Positions 49,029 through 58,295 of a stretch of 64,000 bases of DNA are shown here, piece after piece. Numbering within the stretch: the stretch's first letter is position 1; the number at the start of each line of letters is the position of its first letter. Location: assembly GCA_018817515.1 (NCBI GenBank), contig JAHIUD010000032.1, forward strand, positions 62,001 to 126,000, in the 5' to 3' direction. The notes beneath the pieces were generated by a model that saw only the letters and a program-made list of their open reading frames with translations, was not told where the DNA came from and did no database searches. Position numbers and translations under genes: made by a program. This DNA is from Pseudomonadota bacterium. Its GTDB lineage: Bacteria; Desulfobacterota; Desulfovibrionia; Desulfovibrionales; Desulfovibrionaceae.

Positions 49029-51665
49029 ATGAACGCCCCGAAACTCACCCCCATGTTCGAGCAGTACATGCAGGTCAAAGCCGAGCATCCGGATGCCCTG
49101 CTCTTTTTCCGCATGGGCGACTTCTTCGAGCTGTTCTTCGATGACGCCGAGATTGCCGCGCGTGAGCTGTCCATCACCCTCACCTCGCGCAATCCCGGCG
49201 CCGAGGCCAAGGTGCCCATGTGCGGCGTGCCGCACCACTCGGTGGATGGCTATCTGGCCCAGCTTCTGGACAAGGGCTACAAGATCGCCATCTGCGACCA
49301 GATTGAGGATCCCCGCCAGGCCAAGGGGCTGGTGAAGCGCGCCGTGACCCGGGTGCTCACCCCGGGCACCATCGTCGAGGACCTCTCCCTTACCGCCAAG
49401 AACCACAACTACCTCGCCGCAGTCTACTGGGACGCCGACAAGGGCGCGGGGGGCCTTGGCTGGGTGGACTTCTCCACCTCGGAATGGTCGGGCCTGTTCT
49501 CCAGGCGAGAGACCGACCTCTGGCAGTGGGCCATGAAGATCGCCCCTCGCGAGCTTCTTTTGCCGCCTGGCAAAAAAGTGCCACAGCAGTACTTCGAACT
49601 TGGCGCTCAGGTGACGCAACTGCCCAGTCCCAGCTCTTTCGACCTCTCCGGGGGAACCGAGGCCGTGCTGCGCGCCCAGAATACCCCGGAGCTGGCCACC
49701 CTGGACCTGGCTGACAAGCCGGAGCTTGTGCGCGCGCTGGGCGCCCTGCTGGGCTACCTCAGGCGCACACAGATGACCGACTCCCCGCCCCTGGGCGAAT
49801 TCCGGGTGCTTGATCTGTCGCGTCACCTGGTGCTCGACGAGGTCACCGAGCGCAACCTGGAGATCTTCCGCAGACTGGACGGTCGCCCCGGTCCAGGCAC
49901 GCTCTGGCAGGTGCTGGACTTCACCCAGACCGCCATGGGCGGACGCCTGCTGGAATCGCGCCTGCGCCAACCCTGGCGCGAGCTGGCCCCTGTCACGCGC
50001 ACGCTTGATGTGGTGGACTTTCTGTTCAGGCGTGACACCCTGCGCCAGGACCTGCGTCGCCAGCTCTCCGACGTACGCGACCTGGAGCGCCTGGCCACGC
50101 GCATCGCGCTCTCTCGCGCCACCCCCCGCGACATCGTGGCCGTGCGCGAGAGCCTCACGCGCTTGCCCGCGATGCAGACGCTGCTGCACGCGGCGACAGA
50201 AGGCGATAATGCTGATGCACCGGCGGAGCTGAAAAGCCTCCTCAAGTCCTGGGACTCTATGACGGACGTGGCTGACGAGCTCACCCGCGCCCTGGTGGAC
50301 TCCCCACCCGTGGTCATCACCGACGGCGGGTTGTTCCTGCCGGGCTATGATCCGGCGCTGGACGAGCTGATCTCGCTCACCGAACACGGCGAGGCGCGCA
50401 TCCGCACCATGCTCGAGCGCGAGCGCGACGCCTGTGGCATCCCCAAGCTCAAGCTCGGCTTCAACAAGGTCTTCGGTTATTACCTCGAAATTTCGCATGC
50501 CTACCAGGGCCAGGTGCCGGAGCATTTCATCCGCCGCCAGACGCTGGTCAACTGCGAGCGCTACATCACCCAGGAATTGAAAGACCTCGAGGAGCGCCTG
50601 CTCTCGGCTGCTGATGAGCGCAAGTCCCTTGAATACCGCTTGTTCAACGAACTTCGCGACAAGCTGGCGGGCCTGCGCGCGCGCTTCATGTTCATGGCCG
50701 GGGGCCTGGCCGGGTTGGACTACTGGCAAGGCCTGGCCGAGGCCGCGCGTCAGAATGATTGGAACCGCCCGGAATTGCACGAGGGCATCGAAACTGAGAT
50801 CATCCAGGGCCGTCACCCCGTGGTGGAGGCCGCCAGCGGCGCTGCCAACTACATCCCAAGCGACCTGCGCCTGGACGAGACGCGGCGCATTCTGCTCATC
50901 ACAGGGCCAAACATGGCGGGCAAGTCCACCGTGCTGCGCCAGGCCGCGCTCATCACCATCCTGGCCCAGATGGGCTCCTTTGTTCCGGCCAAAAGCGCGC
51001 GCCTGGGCCTGGCCGACCGCGTGTTCTCCCGCGTCGGGGCCTCGGACAATCTGGCCCGCGGCCAGAGCACCTTCATGGTCGAGATGATGGAGACCGCTCG
51101 CATCCTCCGGCAGGCCACCTCGCGCAGCCTGGTCATCCTGGACGAGATCGGCCGTGGCACCAGCACCTTTGACGGCCTTGCCCTGGCCTGGGCCGTGGTG
51201 GAGGAGCTGTCCCGGCGCGGACGCGGCCAAGTGCGCACCCTGTTCGCCACGCACTATTTTGAGCTGACGAGCCTGGAAGGCCGCATCCCAGGCCTGCGCA
51301 ACCTGAATATCGCCGTGCGCGAGTGGAAGGGCGACATCGTGTTTTTGCGCAAGCTCGTGCCCGGCCCGGCGGACAAAAGCTACGGCATCGAGGTGGCGAG
51401 ACTGGCCGGCGTGCCCCAGGCCGTGGTCCAGCGGGCGCGGGAAATCCTTGCGTCCCTCGAGGAAAAATCGCAAAGTGAGCGCGGCGGGGCGTCCCAGGCC
51501 ATTCAGGCCCGGCAGAGCCTGCTGCCCGGCATGCCCACCCAGGAACCCCAGGCCCCGGAGCCGGAAAGCCCGGTGCTGGTGGAACTGCGTCGCCTAGACC
51601 TGAACGGGCTTTCGCCCCTGGCCGCCTTGACCCTGCTGCATGAATGGAAAAAGAGCGTGACCTAA
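49029..51665 (+). CDS. mutS: DNA mismatch repair protein MutS
   Basis: Recognises mismatches and small loops and starts repair with MutL. The 878 residues have the N-terminal mismatch-binding domain with the Phe-x-Glu motif (F-F-E-L-F-F-D-D-A near 33), the connector and lever regions and the clamp. The ATPase has Walker A G626-P-N-M-A-G-K-S-T, the later L-D-E-I-G-R-G-T-S-T and the F-A-T-H-Y motif. The ATG start follows AGGGA. Length and order are normal. Confidence 0.95.
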   Translation: MNAPKLTPMFEQYMQVKAEHPDALLFFRMGDFFELFFDDAEIAARELSITLTSRNPGAEAKVPMCGVPHHSVDGYLAQLLDKGYKIAICDQIEDPRQAKGLVKRAVTRVLTPGTIVEDLSLTAKNHNYLAAVYWDADKGAGGLGWVDFSTSEWSGLFSRRETDLWQWAMKIAPRELLLPPGKKVPQQYFELGAQVTQLPSPSSFDLSGGTEAVLRAQNTPELATLDLADKPELVRALGALLGYLRRTQMTDSPPLGEFRVLDLSRHLVLDEVTERNLEIFRRLDGRPGPGTLWQVLDFTQTAMGGRLLESRLRQPWRELAPVTRTLDVVDFLFRRDTLRQDLRRQLSDVRDLERLATRIALSRATPRDIVAVRESLTRLPAMQTLLHAATEGDNADAPAELKSLLKSWDSMTDVADELTRALVDSPPVVITDGGLFLPGYDPALDELISLTEHGEARIRTMLERERDACGIPKLKLGFNKVFGYYLEISHAYQGQVPEHFIRRQTLVNCERYITQELKDLEERLLSAADERKSLEYRLFNELRDKLAGLRARFMFMAGGLAGLDYWQGLAEAARQNDWNRPELHEGIETEIIQGRHPVVEAASGAANYIPSDLRLDETRRILLITGPNMAGKSTVLRQAALITILAQMGSFVPAKSARLGLADRVFSRVGASDNLARGQSTFMVEMMETARILRQATSRSLVILDEIGRGTSTFDGLALAWAVVEELSRRGRGQVRTLFATHYFELTSLEGRIPGLRNLNIAVREWKGDIVFLRKLVPGPADKSYGIEVARLAGVPQAVVQRAREILASLEEKSQSERGGASQAIQARQSLLPGMPTQEPQAPEPESPVLVELRRLDLNGLSPLAALTLLHEWKKSVT

Positions 51666-51679
51666 ATCATGAGCAAAAA

Positions 51680-52138
51680 ATGAAAAAGAATACTGGTTTG
51701 TCGCTCATCCGCTGCGCCGCCCTTGCGCTGGCCGCCCTGCTTTGCCTTTCCGCCTGCGGCAAGCGCGAATGGCCCATTCCCGTCAGCAGCCAGGACAAAT
51801 TCCGCTGGCGCAGCGTGGAGCTTCAGCGCAACCAGGGCTGCATCATCCTCAATTGCGAGCTCTCCGGCAACTGGGAGAACATCGACACGGTGAAGGTCCT
51901 GCTGGAATCCGTGGGCAATGGCCCGGATGACGGTTGCGCCAGCTGCCCCTTCACCCCGCGCAAGACCATCGTCTTCAATCCCGGTGACGCAGCCATGCGC
52001 AGGGACATGAACCGCATCGTGCTCACTGCCTGCGACCTGGACCCGGGCAAGACCTACCGTGTTCAGATCATCGGCTTCAACTCTTTCGCCCGCATCGCCC
52101 CTCTGGCGTCCGAGCTTGTGCTCAGCGCCCCGAAGTAA
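51680..52138 (+). CDS. Predicted lipoprotein of unknown function
   Basis: A 152-residue lipoprotein. From the ATG at 51680, a basic start is followed by a hydrophobic stretch and the lipobox L-S-A-C (Cys near 25). The mature part has paired cysteines (G-C-I-I-L-N-C near 52 and C-A-S-C near 88) and a beta-rich look; I know no family. Its start lies 15 bases after mutS and it precedes lysA. The Shine-Dalgarno site is weak (GAGCAA). No function is proposed. Confidence 0.7.
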   Translation: MKKNTGLSLIRCAALALAALLCLSACGKREWPIPVSSQDKFRWRSVELQRNQGCIILNCELSGNWENIDTVKVLLESVGNGPDDGCASCPFTPRKTIVFNPGDAAMRRDMNRIVLTACDLDPGKTYRVQIIGFNSFARIAPLASELVLSAPK

Positions 52139-52167
52139 CCACCTATGCACAGGAGAATTTAGCCCCC

Positions 52168-53406
52168 ATGCATCATTTCGAGCAGAGAAACGGCACCCTG
52201 TTTGTGGAAGGCGTCAGCATCACGGACCTTGCGGAGACCTACGGAACCCCCCTGTACGTCTATTCCACGGCGACGCTGAAACGGCATTTCGAGGCCTTTG
52301 ACTCGGCCTTTGCCTCCATGGAGCATCTGACCTGCTATTCCGTGAAGGCCAACTCCAACCTGCACGTGCTGCGCCTGCTGGCCTCCCTGGGCGCGGGCAT
52401 GGACATCGTCTCCGGCGGAGAGTTGTACCGCGCGCTCCTGGCCGGTGTGCCGGCCGAAAAGATCGTCTACTCCGGCGTGGGCAAAAAGCCCGAGGAGATC
52501 AGGCAGGCGCTCAGCTCAGGCATCCTCATGTTCAACGTCGAGTCCATGCAGGAGCTCATCCGCATCAACGACGTGGCGCGCGAGATGGCCAAGGTGGCCA
52601 AGGTCAGCTTCCGCATCAACCCGGACGTAGACCCCAAGACCCACCCCTACATTTCCACAGGCCTTAAAAAGAACAAGTTCGGCCTGAACATCGACCTCTC
52701 CCTCGAGGCTTACGCCCTGGCGCGGGATCTGCCTAATGTCGAGGCCGTGGGCATCGACTGCCACATCGGCTCGCAGCTCACCAGCATCGACCCCTTCCTG
52801 GAGGCCCTGGACAAGCTGCTCCTCTTCTACGACAAGCTCAAGGCCATGAACCTGGACATCCGCTACCTCGATCTGGGCGGCGGTCTCGGCATCAACTACG
52901 ATGAGGAACAGCCGCCCCACCCCAAGGAATTCGGCGCGGCCCTGACCAAGGCCCTGGGCAAGCTGCCGCTCAAGCTCATCCTTGAGCCGGGGCGCGTCAT
53001 CGTGGGCAACGCGGGCGTCCTGGTCACCGAAGTCCTGTACACCAAGCAGAGCCCGAACAAGAGCTTTGTCATCGTGGACGCCGCCATGAACGATCTGGTG
53101 CGCCCTTCTCTGTACGGCTCCTTCCACCGCGTGGAGGAAGTCACCCCGCAGGGGCGCCCCATCCTTGACGTGGACGTTGTCGGTCCCATCTGCGAGTCCG
53201 GCGACTTCCTGGCCAAGGACCGCCAGCTGCCTGAAGTGCAGCAGGGCGAACGCCTGGCCGTCTATTCCGCCGGGGCATACGGCTTCACCATGTCCTCCAA
53301 CTACAATACCAGGCCCAGGGCCGCCGAGATCCTTGTGGATGGCGAGCAGGTCATCGTGGCCCGCAGGCGCGAGACCTACGAATCCCTGGTCGCCCAGGAA
53401 CTCTAG
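52168..53406 (+). CDS. lysA: Diaminopimelate decarboxylase
   Basis: PLP enzyme converting meso-diaminopimelate to lysine. The 412 residues carry the PLP lysine K60 in Y-S-V-K-A-N-S, S-G-G-E-L near 84, H-I-G-S-Q near 195, the phosphate loop G-G-G-L-G and E-P-G-R, and the substrate Cys in C-E-S-G-D-F near 342. Together with dapL at 39201 it fits a lysine route through LL-diaminopimelate. The AGGAGAAT site gives a clear ATG start. Confidence 0.93.
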   Translation: MHHFEQRNGTLFVEGVSITDLAETYGTPLYVYSTATLKRHFEAFDSAFASMEHLTCYSVKANSNLHVLRLLASLGAGMDIVSGGELYRALLAGVPAEKIVYSGVGKKPEEIRQALSSGILMFNVESMQELIRINDVAREMAKVAKVSFRINPDVDPKTHPYISTGLKKNKFGLNIDLSLEAYALARDLPNVEAVGIDCHIGSQLTSIDPFLEALDKLLLFYDKLKAMNLDIRYLDLGGGLGINYDEEQPPHPKEFGAALTKALGKLPLKLILEPGRVIVGNAGVLVTEVLYTKQSPNKSFVIVDAAMNDLVRPSLYGSFHRVEEVTPQGRPILDVDVVGPICESGDFLAKDRQLPEVQQGERLAVYSAGAYGFTMSSNYNTRPRAAEILVDGEQVIVARRRETYESLVAQEL

Positions 53407-53412
53407 CCAGTC

Positions 53413-53447
53413 AGGGGGCTGGGACGAAGCGCCCGGCCCCCTTTCCG
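53413..53447 (+). terminator. Possible terminator after lysA
   Basis: AGGGGGCTGGG (53413-53423) pairs with CCCGGCCCCCT (53432-53442), one wobble, around an 8-base loop. The T-run that follows is short, so termination is likely but incomplete, and rsmE begins within 16 bases. Confidence 0.5.
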
Positions 53448-53457
53448 CCTACCATAT

Positions 53458-54225
53458 ATGCCGCGCCTGAACTCCTACCACCTCCCAGCGGAACTCTGGC
53501 CCGCCCAGAACGCCCCACGCGTGCGGCTCGAAGGCCCTGAGGCCAGGCACCTGCTCGGCGTTCTGCGCGCCAAGCCCGGCGACATACTGCGGCTCTTTGA
53601 CGGCCAGGGACGCTCCTGCCTGTGCGAGCTTGTCGCGGCTTCCGGCAAGGACAAGGCTGAGCTCGCCGTACGCGAACAGTTGCTTGAACCCAGGCCCACG
53701 GCAGGTATTGTGCTGGCGCTGGGCTGGAACAAGTCTTCGCGCCGCGACTGGGTGCTGGAGAAGGCCGTGGAGCTGGACGCGCTGGGCCTGCTGTTCTGGA
53801 CTGCCGTGCGCAGCCAGGGCGCTGCCCCACCCGAGGCCAAGGACTCCTGGCGCGAGAAGTGCGTGCAGGCCGCCAAGCAGTGCGGCTCGGCCTGGCTGCC
53901 GGAGCTTGGCGTGGTGACAGGCGGTGTGGAGGGTCTGGCGCGCGTTGCGGCAAAGCCCTACGGATGTTATGATGCCTGCTATGTGCTTGACGAGGGCGCA
54001 CCCATTGACGCTCAGCCGGACCCGGCAAGCCTGGCCGCAGGCAGGAGCCTTATGGTCATCGGCCCCGAGGGCGGCCTGGAGCGCCGCGAGGCCGAGATCC
54101 TGACCCGGGCGGGCTTCAAAGCATTGAGCCTCGGGCCGCGCCCGCTCCGCTGGGAGACGGCGGCGCTGTACTGCCTGGGTTTGGCGCACTATGCCGCACG
54201 CAAACAAGAGCATTCGAGGACCTGA
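53458..54225 (+). CDS. rsmE: 16S rRNA m3U1498 methyltransferase RsmE
   Basis: SPOUT-fold methyltransferase that methylates U1498 of 16S rRNA. The 255 residues show the N-terminal PUA-like part (R-H-L-L-G-V-L-R near 35), the K-S-S-R-R-D-W-V-L-E-K-A-V-E-L segment near 90, I-G-P-E-G-G near 201 and the SAM knot L-G-P-R-P-L-R-W-E-T-A-A near 223. The R-W-E-T-A-A variant has Trp where relatives often have Thr. Its stop overlaps the next start by one base (TGATG). Confidence 0.9.
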   Translation: MPRLNSYHLPAELWPAQNAPRVRLEGPEARHLLGVLRAKPGDILRLFDGQGRSCLCELVAASGKDKAELAVREQLLEPRPTAGIVLALGWNKSSRRDWVLEKAVELDALGLLFWTAVRSQGAAPPEAKDSWREKCVQAAKQCGSAWLPELGVVTGGVEGLARVAAKPYGCYDACYVLDEGAPIDAQPDPASLAAGRSLMVIGPEGGLERREAEILTRAGFKALSLGPRPLRWETAALYCLGLAHYAARKQEHSRT

Positions 54226-55463
54226 TGCGCATCGAAATTTCCGAAAAGCAGCCGCTGGCCGACAAGATCCGGCCCCAGACCCTGGACGAGTTCGTGGGCC
54301 AGAGCCACCTGCTGGAGCGCATCGCGGCCTTTGCCCAGGGCCCGCGCCTGCCGAGCCTGCTGTTCTTCGGTCCGCCGGGCTGCGGCAAATCCACCCTGGC
54401 CATGCTCATGGCCAAGGCAGCGGGCAAGAAATGGATCCGCGTGAGCGCGCCCGAGGCTGGTCTGGCCGCCCTGCGCAAGCGTTTGGAAGGAGTCGAGGTG
54501 CTCATCCTCGACGAGATCCACCGCTTCTCCAAGGCCCAGCAGGACTTCTTCCTGCCCATCCTGGAAAGCGGCGAGGTCGTGCTCCTGGCCACCACAACGG
54601 AAAATCCGTCCTTCAGCGTCACCCGGCAGCTGCTCTCGCGGCTGCACGTGCTGCGCTTCCGCTCGCTCACGCGTGAGGAACTTTCGCGCATGGCCCGGCG
54701 CGGGGCCAAGGTCCTTGGAGCCGAGTGGCAGGACGAGGTCTTTGACCTGCTTGCCGCCATGTCCGCTGGCGATGGCCGCGCCCTGCTGAATCTGGTGGAG
54801 CATGTGGCGGGCATGCCCAAGGACAAGCTGAGCATTGAGGAATTGCGCCAGGCCCTGCCCGAGGTGGTCATCCGTGGCGACCGCGACGGCGACTCGCACT
54901 ACGAGCTGGCCTCGGCGCTCATAAAGTCCATCCGCGGCAGCGACCCGGACGCGGCCCTGTACTACCTGGCCTGCCTGCTGGAAAGCGGCGAGGACCCGCG
55001 CTTCATCTGCCGCCGGCTCGTGCTCTCGTCTTCGGAAGACATCGGCCTGGGCGATCCGCAGGCGCTGCCTCTGGCTGTGGCCTGCCAGCAGGCCGTGGAG
55101 TTCGTGGGCATGCCCGAGGGCTTCATCCCCCTGGCTGAGACGGTGATCTACCTGGCCCTGGCGCCCAAAAGCAACGCAAGTTATGCCGGGTACTTGAATG
55201 CACTGAAGGAAGTCCGGGAGAACGGCCTCATGCCCGTGCCCCTGCATCTGCGCAACGCCAGCACCACGCTGCACAAGGAATGGGGCTACGGGCGCGGTTA
55301 CAAGTATCCGCATGCCTTCCCACAAGCCTGGGTGGAGCAGGAATACCTGCCGCATGAGCTGGCCCAGCGCAAGGCACAGTTCTATTTCCCGAAGAACGAG
55401 GGCGCCGAGTCCAGGATGCACACCTGGCTGGCCTCGCGCAAACGCACGACCCGAAAGCCTTAA
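54225..55463 (+). CDS. rarA: Replication-associated recombination protein RarA (MgsA)
   Basis: AAA+ ATPase related to clamp loaders, working at stalled replication forks. The 412 residues have Walker A at G49-P-P-G-C-G-K-S-T57, Walker B in L-I-L-D-E-I-H-R-F near 99, sensor segments (T-T-T-E-N-P-S-F) and the C-terminal tetramerisation region with L-P-L-A-V-A-C-Q near 280. The D-K-I-R-P start is family-typical. It is coupled to rsmE by the TGATG overlap and converges on the next gene 9 bases away. Confidence 0.92.
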   Translation: MRIEISEKQPLADKIRPQTLDEFVGQSHLLERIAAFAQGPRLPSLLFFGPPGCGKSTLAMLMAKAAGKKWIRVSAPEAGLAALRKRLEGVEVLILDEIHRFSKAQQDFFLPILESGEVVLLATTTENPSFSVTRQLLSRLHVLRFRSLTREELSRMARRGAKVLGAEWQDEVFDLLAAMSAGDGRALLNLVEHVAGMPKDKLSIEELRQALPEVVIRGDRDGDSHYELASALIKSIRGSDPDAALYYLACLLESGEDPRFICRRLVLSSSEDIGLGDPQALPLAVACQQAVEFVGMPEGFIPLAETVIYLALAPKSNASYAGYLNALKEVRENGLMPVPLHLRNASTTLHKEWGYGRGYKYPHAFPQAWVEQEYLPHELAQRKAQFYFPKNEGAESRMHTWLASRKRTTRKP

Positions 55464-55471
55464 GCCGAGCC

Positions 55472-56743
55472 TTAAGTCTCCTGGCCGCTTTTCTTGTCGT
55501 ACAGCTTGCGCCACTCGTCCAGGAACAGGACTGCGGTGTCGAGCTCGTCGAGCTTGCCCTGTTGCTGCCGGATGGCCCAGACCAGGTCCGCAAAGCTCGT
55601 GTCCGCAGGCAGGGCCAGCCGGTCCAAGAGGCCCGCGATCTGCTGGGCAAGCTCTTGCGGAAGGCCCTCGGCGGCCTGGACCGACGCGCGTTCCCTTGGC
55701 CAGCCCTCCAGACGTGAGGCGATGAAGTCGAGAAGCGTCTGCATGCGCGCGGCATAGGTGTGCTCGCGCAACACGCGGGCCTGGCCGCGCCGGGCAATGG
55801 CCTCCCGCTCTTCTGGATGGCTGAGATAGTGCACGATTTTCTCTTGGAGTTCGGCCATGCTGTCAAAGGTCGCCAACTCATCCTGGGCAAAGGCCTCGGG
55901 CATAAGGCTGCGCCGGTCCACCAGCTGGAAGGCCCGGCAGGCCGCCACCTCAAAGGTGCGCGGGTTGATGAAATCCCCGCCGCTGACAAGATCCTTGGCC
56001 TGGATGCTGGAGTGCAGGTTGATGTTCACCTTGGTGGCGTTGAAGATGCGTACGCAATCCTCGCTGGATACCCGCGCCCCGGCCATCTGTACAAAGGGCT
56101 CAAGCACGCTGTCGCCCTCCCATTCCGTACCCCAGAGCTTGAAATCATGGCGAATGAGGTCACGGAAGGCCACGCGGCGGTTGGCGTAGCCCGCGCCCAT
56201 GAAGGACACGTCCGAGCCGAACTTGCGCTGTTCCGCCGCAGAAAGCTCAAGTGGTTTATGAACTTCTGGGTGGGCGGCCAAAGGCAGGTACAACACGTTC
56301 TGAACGCCAATGGCCTGTAATTCGTCGAATATTCCATCCTGCTGAATAACTGCAAAGAAGTCGTAATGTGGCGCGAAGCCCTTCCAGTAGGTGAACAGGC
56401 GGAAGTCCTCCACGAACCACATGGCCGTGGGCACGCCGTCACGCCGCAAGCGCTTGAGGGCCTGGATGGACAGCGGAGCCTGGGCCTGGGCCAGCACGAG
56501 GTCGGGCTCAAAGGTCTCGACCTTGGCCAGCACGGCCTGTGACACTACCTGCAGATAGCTGTTCTCCAGGTATTGCAGGCGGTCAGTACCCACCTTGAGG
56601 GCTTGGAGGGCCCTGTAGCCGGGATAAAAATCCGGGGCTTCGAATACCTCCACCAGGTGCCCGAGCTGCCGCAGGGCCGCAATGCAATACCTGCCGATGG
56701 GCAGGGAGCCGCCATAGAGCGGCAGCACAACCAGTATCCTCAC
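55472..56743 (-). CDS. CgeB-like glycosyltransferase family 1 protein
   Basis: A 423-residue protein with an N-terminal DUF3880-type domain (M-W-F-V-E-D-F-R near 109) and a C-terminal glycosyltransferase-like domain (F-N-A-T-K-V-N-I-N-L-H near 230, G-D-F-I-N-P-R-T-F-E-V near 252). The final 60 residues are a charged helical tail. Relatives called CgeB occur in flagellar and spore-coat glycosylation. The GTG start is preceded by AAGGGGGCGAG. With the next gene it may form a small glycosylation pair. The substrate is unknown. Confidence 0.78.
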   Translation of the reverse strand: MRILVVLPLYGGSLPIGRYCIAALRQLGHLVEVFEAPDFYPGYRALQALKVGTDRLQYLENSYLQVVSQAVLAKVETFEPDLVLAQAQAPLSIQALKRLRRDGVPTAMWFVEDFRLFTYWKGFAPHYDFFAVIQQDGIFDELQAIGVQNVLYLPLAAHPEVHKPLELSAAEQRKFGSDVSFMGAGYANRRVAFRDLIRHDFKLWGTEWEGDSVLEPFVQMAGARVSSEDCVRIFNATKVNINLHSSIQAKDLVSGGDFINPRTFEVAACRAFQLVDRRSLMPEAFAQDELATFDSMAELQEKIVHYLSHPEEREAIARRGQARVLREHTYAARMQTLLDFIASRLEGWPRERASVQAAEGLPQELAQQIAGLLDRLALPADTSFADLVWAIRQQQGKLDELDTAVLFLDEWRKLYDKKSGQET

Positions 56744-56850
56744 CCTCGCCCCCTTGATGCCCAGCCTGATTGCGTATCAATACCTGCATTCCGGCAATTT
56801 TCGATACGATTCAGGCAAAAGGCATAGTCACGACAAAGTCTAAACTTTCT

Positions 56851-58176
56851 TTAACATGCTGTAATATCATTATCATGATCAATATGACTCAAAATGTTCG
56901 CCATGCGGTTCACAGAGGATTCCGGGTCTTGGGCCAACCAATCGCGTTCCATGTACAGGCGCTCTGCCAGCTCATGGAGGACGAGCGAGGGCTCGCCCTG
57001 CCCTGCCCCGACATGCCCGCACCCGACATGCCCGCAAAGAAAGTCGCGGAAATGCCTGCGCAGGTCGGCCTGAGCATCTGGACCGGCCTGGGCGGTGAAT
57101 GTCTGGCCGAGCCTGTCCGTGTCCGAAGCGAAGGCCGTCAGCCCCTCCGGCAGGTGGTCGGCCTCGCGCGTCGAGAGATAGCGCACCAGCTCCGGTCCGT
57201 CGAAGGGTCGCAAACAGGCGACCTCGGACTGGCAGCTCTGGGATTCCAGACAGGGCGCGCACTCCAGGTTGGCCTGGAGCACCAGATGGCCCTGGCCGTA
57301 GGGTCCTGTCTCGTGGCACCAGGCCGAGGACAAAAACGTGCCCAGCACCGGCACGCCAAGATGTGCTGCCAGATGCATGGTCCCGGTGTCCGGGCTCAGC
57401 ACAAGGTCCAGCCCGGCCACGGCCTCCACAAGCCCTGCCCAGTTGGTGCTTCCGCAAAGGTTGCGCAGCACGCGGGCGTGCCGCCCAGGAAGTTCGCGTA
57501 CGAGCTGCCTTGCCGCCTGCGCCTCGGACGCGCTGCCCAAAAGGACCAGGGCGTCGTCGCCGCGCATGTCGAGCAGGCCTGTGACCAGCGCAGCCAGGAT
57601 CTTGGGCGGCAGGGAGCGCCGTGACTCTCGTCCGGCCATGACCACGCCCAGGCCACCGCCCCTGCCCTTGGCCACAGGATTGACCTCGGCAGCAGGCACG
57701 GGTGCGGGATGGTGCCAGGCCCAGAAATCCGCGACGTTGAGCCCGATGCGGCGCATGGCGGACCAGCGCATGGCCAGCCTGGCCCACTGCCCCACCACCT
57801 CCTGGCCGTTCTGCCAGACATGCCCGCGCACGCGCTCAGGCTCGAACAACGCGGCCAGGCGGTAGTTCAGAGGCGAGAAATTGAGGTTGTAGACGCGCTT
57901 GAAGTCCAGGGACGCAAGCTCGCGGAAGGCCGGAACGTTCTTCTCCAGCAGCACGCGCGCCTGCTCGGAGGGCGGCAGCTTGGCCAGGGCCGTGCCGTGC
58001 GCACAGACCGGGTGCAGATGCACCTGGGGATACAACAGCCGCGCCAGGGGGGCCAGGGACTCGTCCAGGCACAGGTGAACCTCGCAGTCCGGCTCGGCGC
58101 ACAGCGAAAGGAGCAGACGCTTGGTCTGCACGAGGTCGCCGAAGCGGGCCAGTTGGATGACGAGGCAAGCGCTCAT
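56851..58176 (-). CDS. Family 9 glycosyltransferase (heptosyltransferase-like)
   Basis: A 441-residue GT-B enzyme of the ADP-heptose:LPS heptosyltransferase type. It has an N-terminal A-R-F-G-D-L-V-Q-T-K near 10 and the donor-site S-P-D-T-G-T-M-H-L-A-A near 261, followed by L-G-V-P-V-L-G-T-F. A Cys-rich loop (C-A-P-C, C-Q-S-E-V-A-C) around 300-320 is common in this family. A short repeat H-V-G-C-G-H-V-G-A-G near 393 comes from a 15-base near-repeat. The sugar and acceptor are not defined; a heptosyl donor is possible. It is divergent from the siroheme gene. Confidence 0.85.
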   Translation of the reverse strand: MSACLVIQLARFGDLVQTKRLLLSLCAEPDCEVHLCLDESLAPLARLLYPQVHLHPVCAHGTALAKLPPSEQARVLLEKNVPAFRELASLDFKRVYNLNFSPLNYRLAALFEPERVRGHVWQNGQEVVGQWARLAMRWSAMRRIGLNVADFWAWHHPAPVPAAEVNPVAKGRGGGLGVVMAGRESRRSLPPKILAALVTGLLDMRGDDALVLLGSASEAQAARQLVRELPGRHARVLRNLCGSTNWAGLVEAVAGLDLVLSPDTGTMHLAAHLGVPVLGTFLSSAWCHETGPYGQGHLVLQANLECAPCLESQSCQSEVACLRPFDGPELVRYLSTREADHLPEGLTAFASDTDRLGQTFTAQAGPDAQADLRRHFRDFLCGHVGCGHVGAGQGEPSLVLHELAERLYMERDWLAQDPESSVNRMANILSHIDHDNDITAC

Positions 58177-58295
58177 GGGTCGGGGGGCTCTCCTATTTCA
58201 TGTCTGGCGACACCCTATCCCAGGCCCGGTGAATCTGGCAAGAATGGCTGCATTGCCATTTTACAGACCGGGCAAGGATTTGGTATGGTCAATGG

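Noticed and set aside
48462-51473. A 1003-codon open frame on the minus strand opposite mutS and the lapB-like gene
   Set aside because: It mirrors the codon structure of mutS, which has full family motifs; the antisense protein is rich in His, Gln and Gly and has no recognisable domain.
57010-57045. Tandem near-repeat in the family 9 glycosyltransferase gene (CGACATGCCCGC twice)
   Set aside because: It is a two-copy in-frame repeat inside a coding region and needs no separate explanation.
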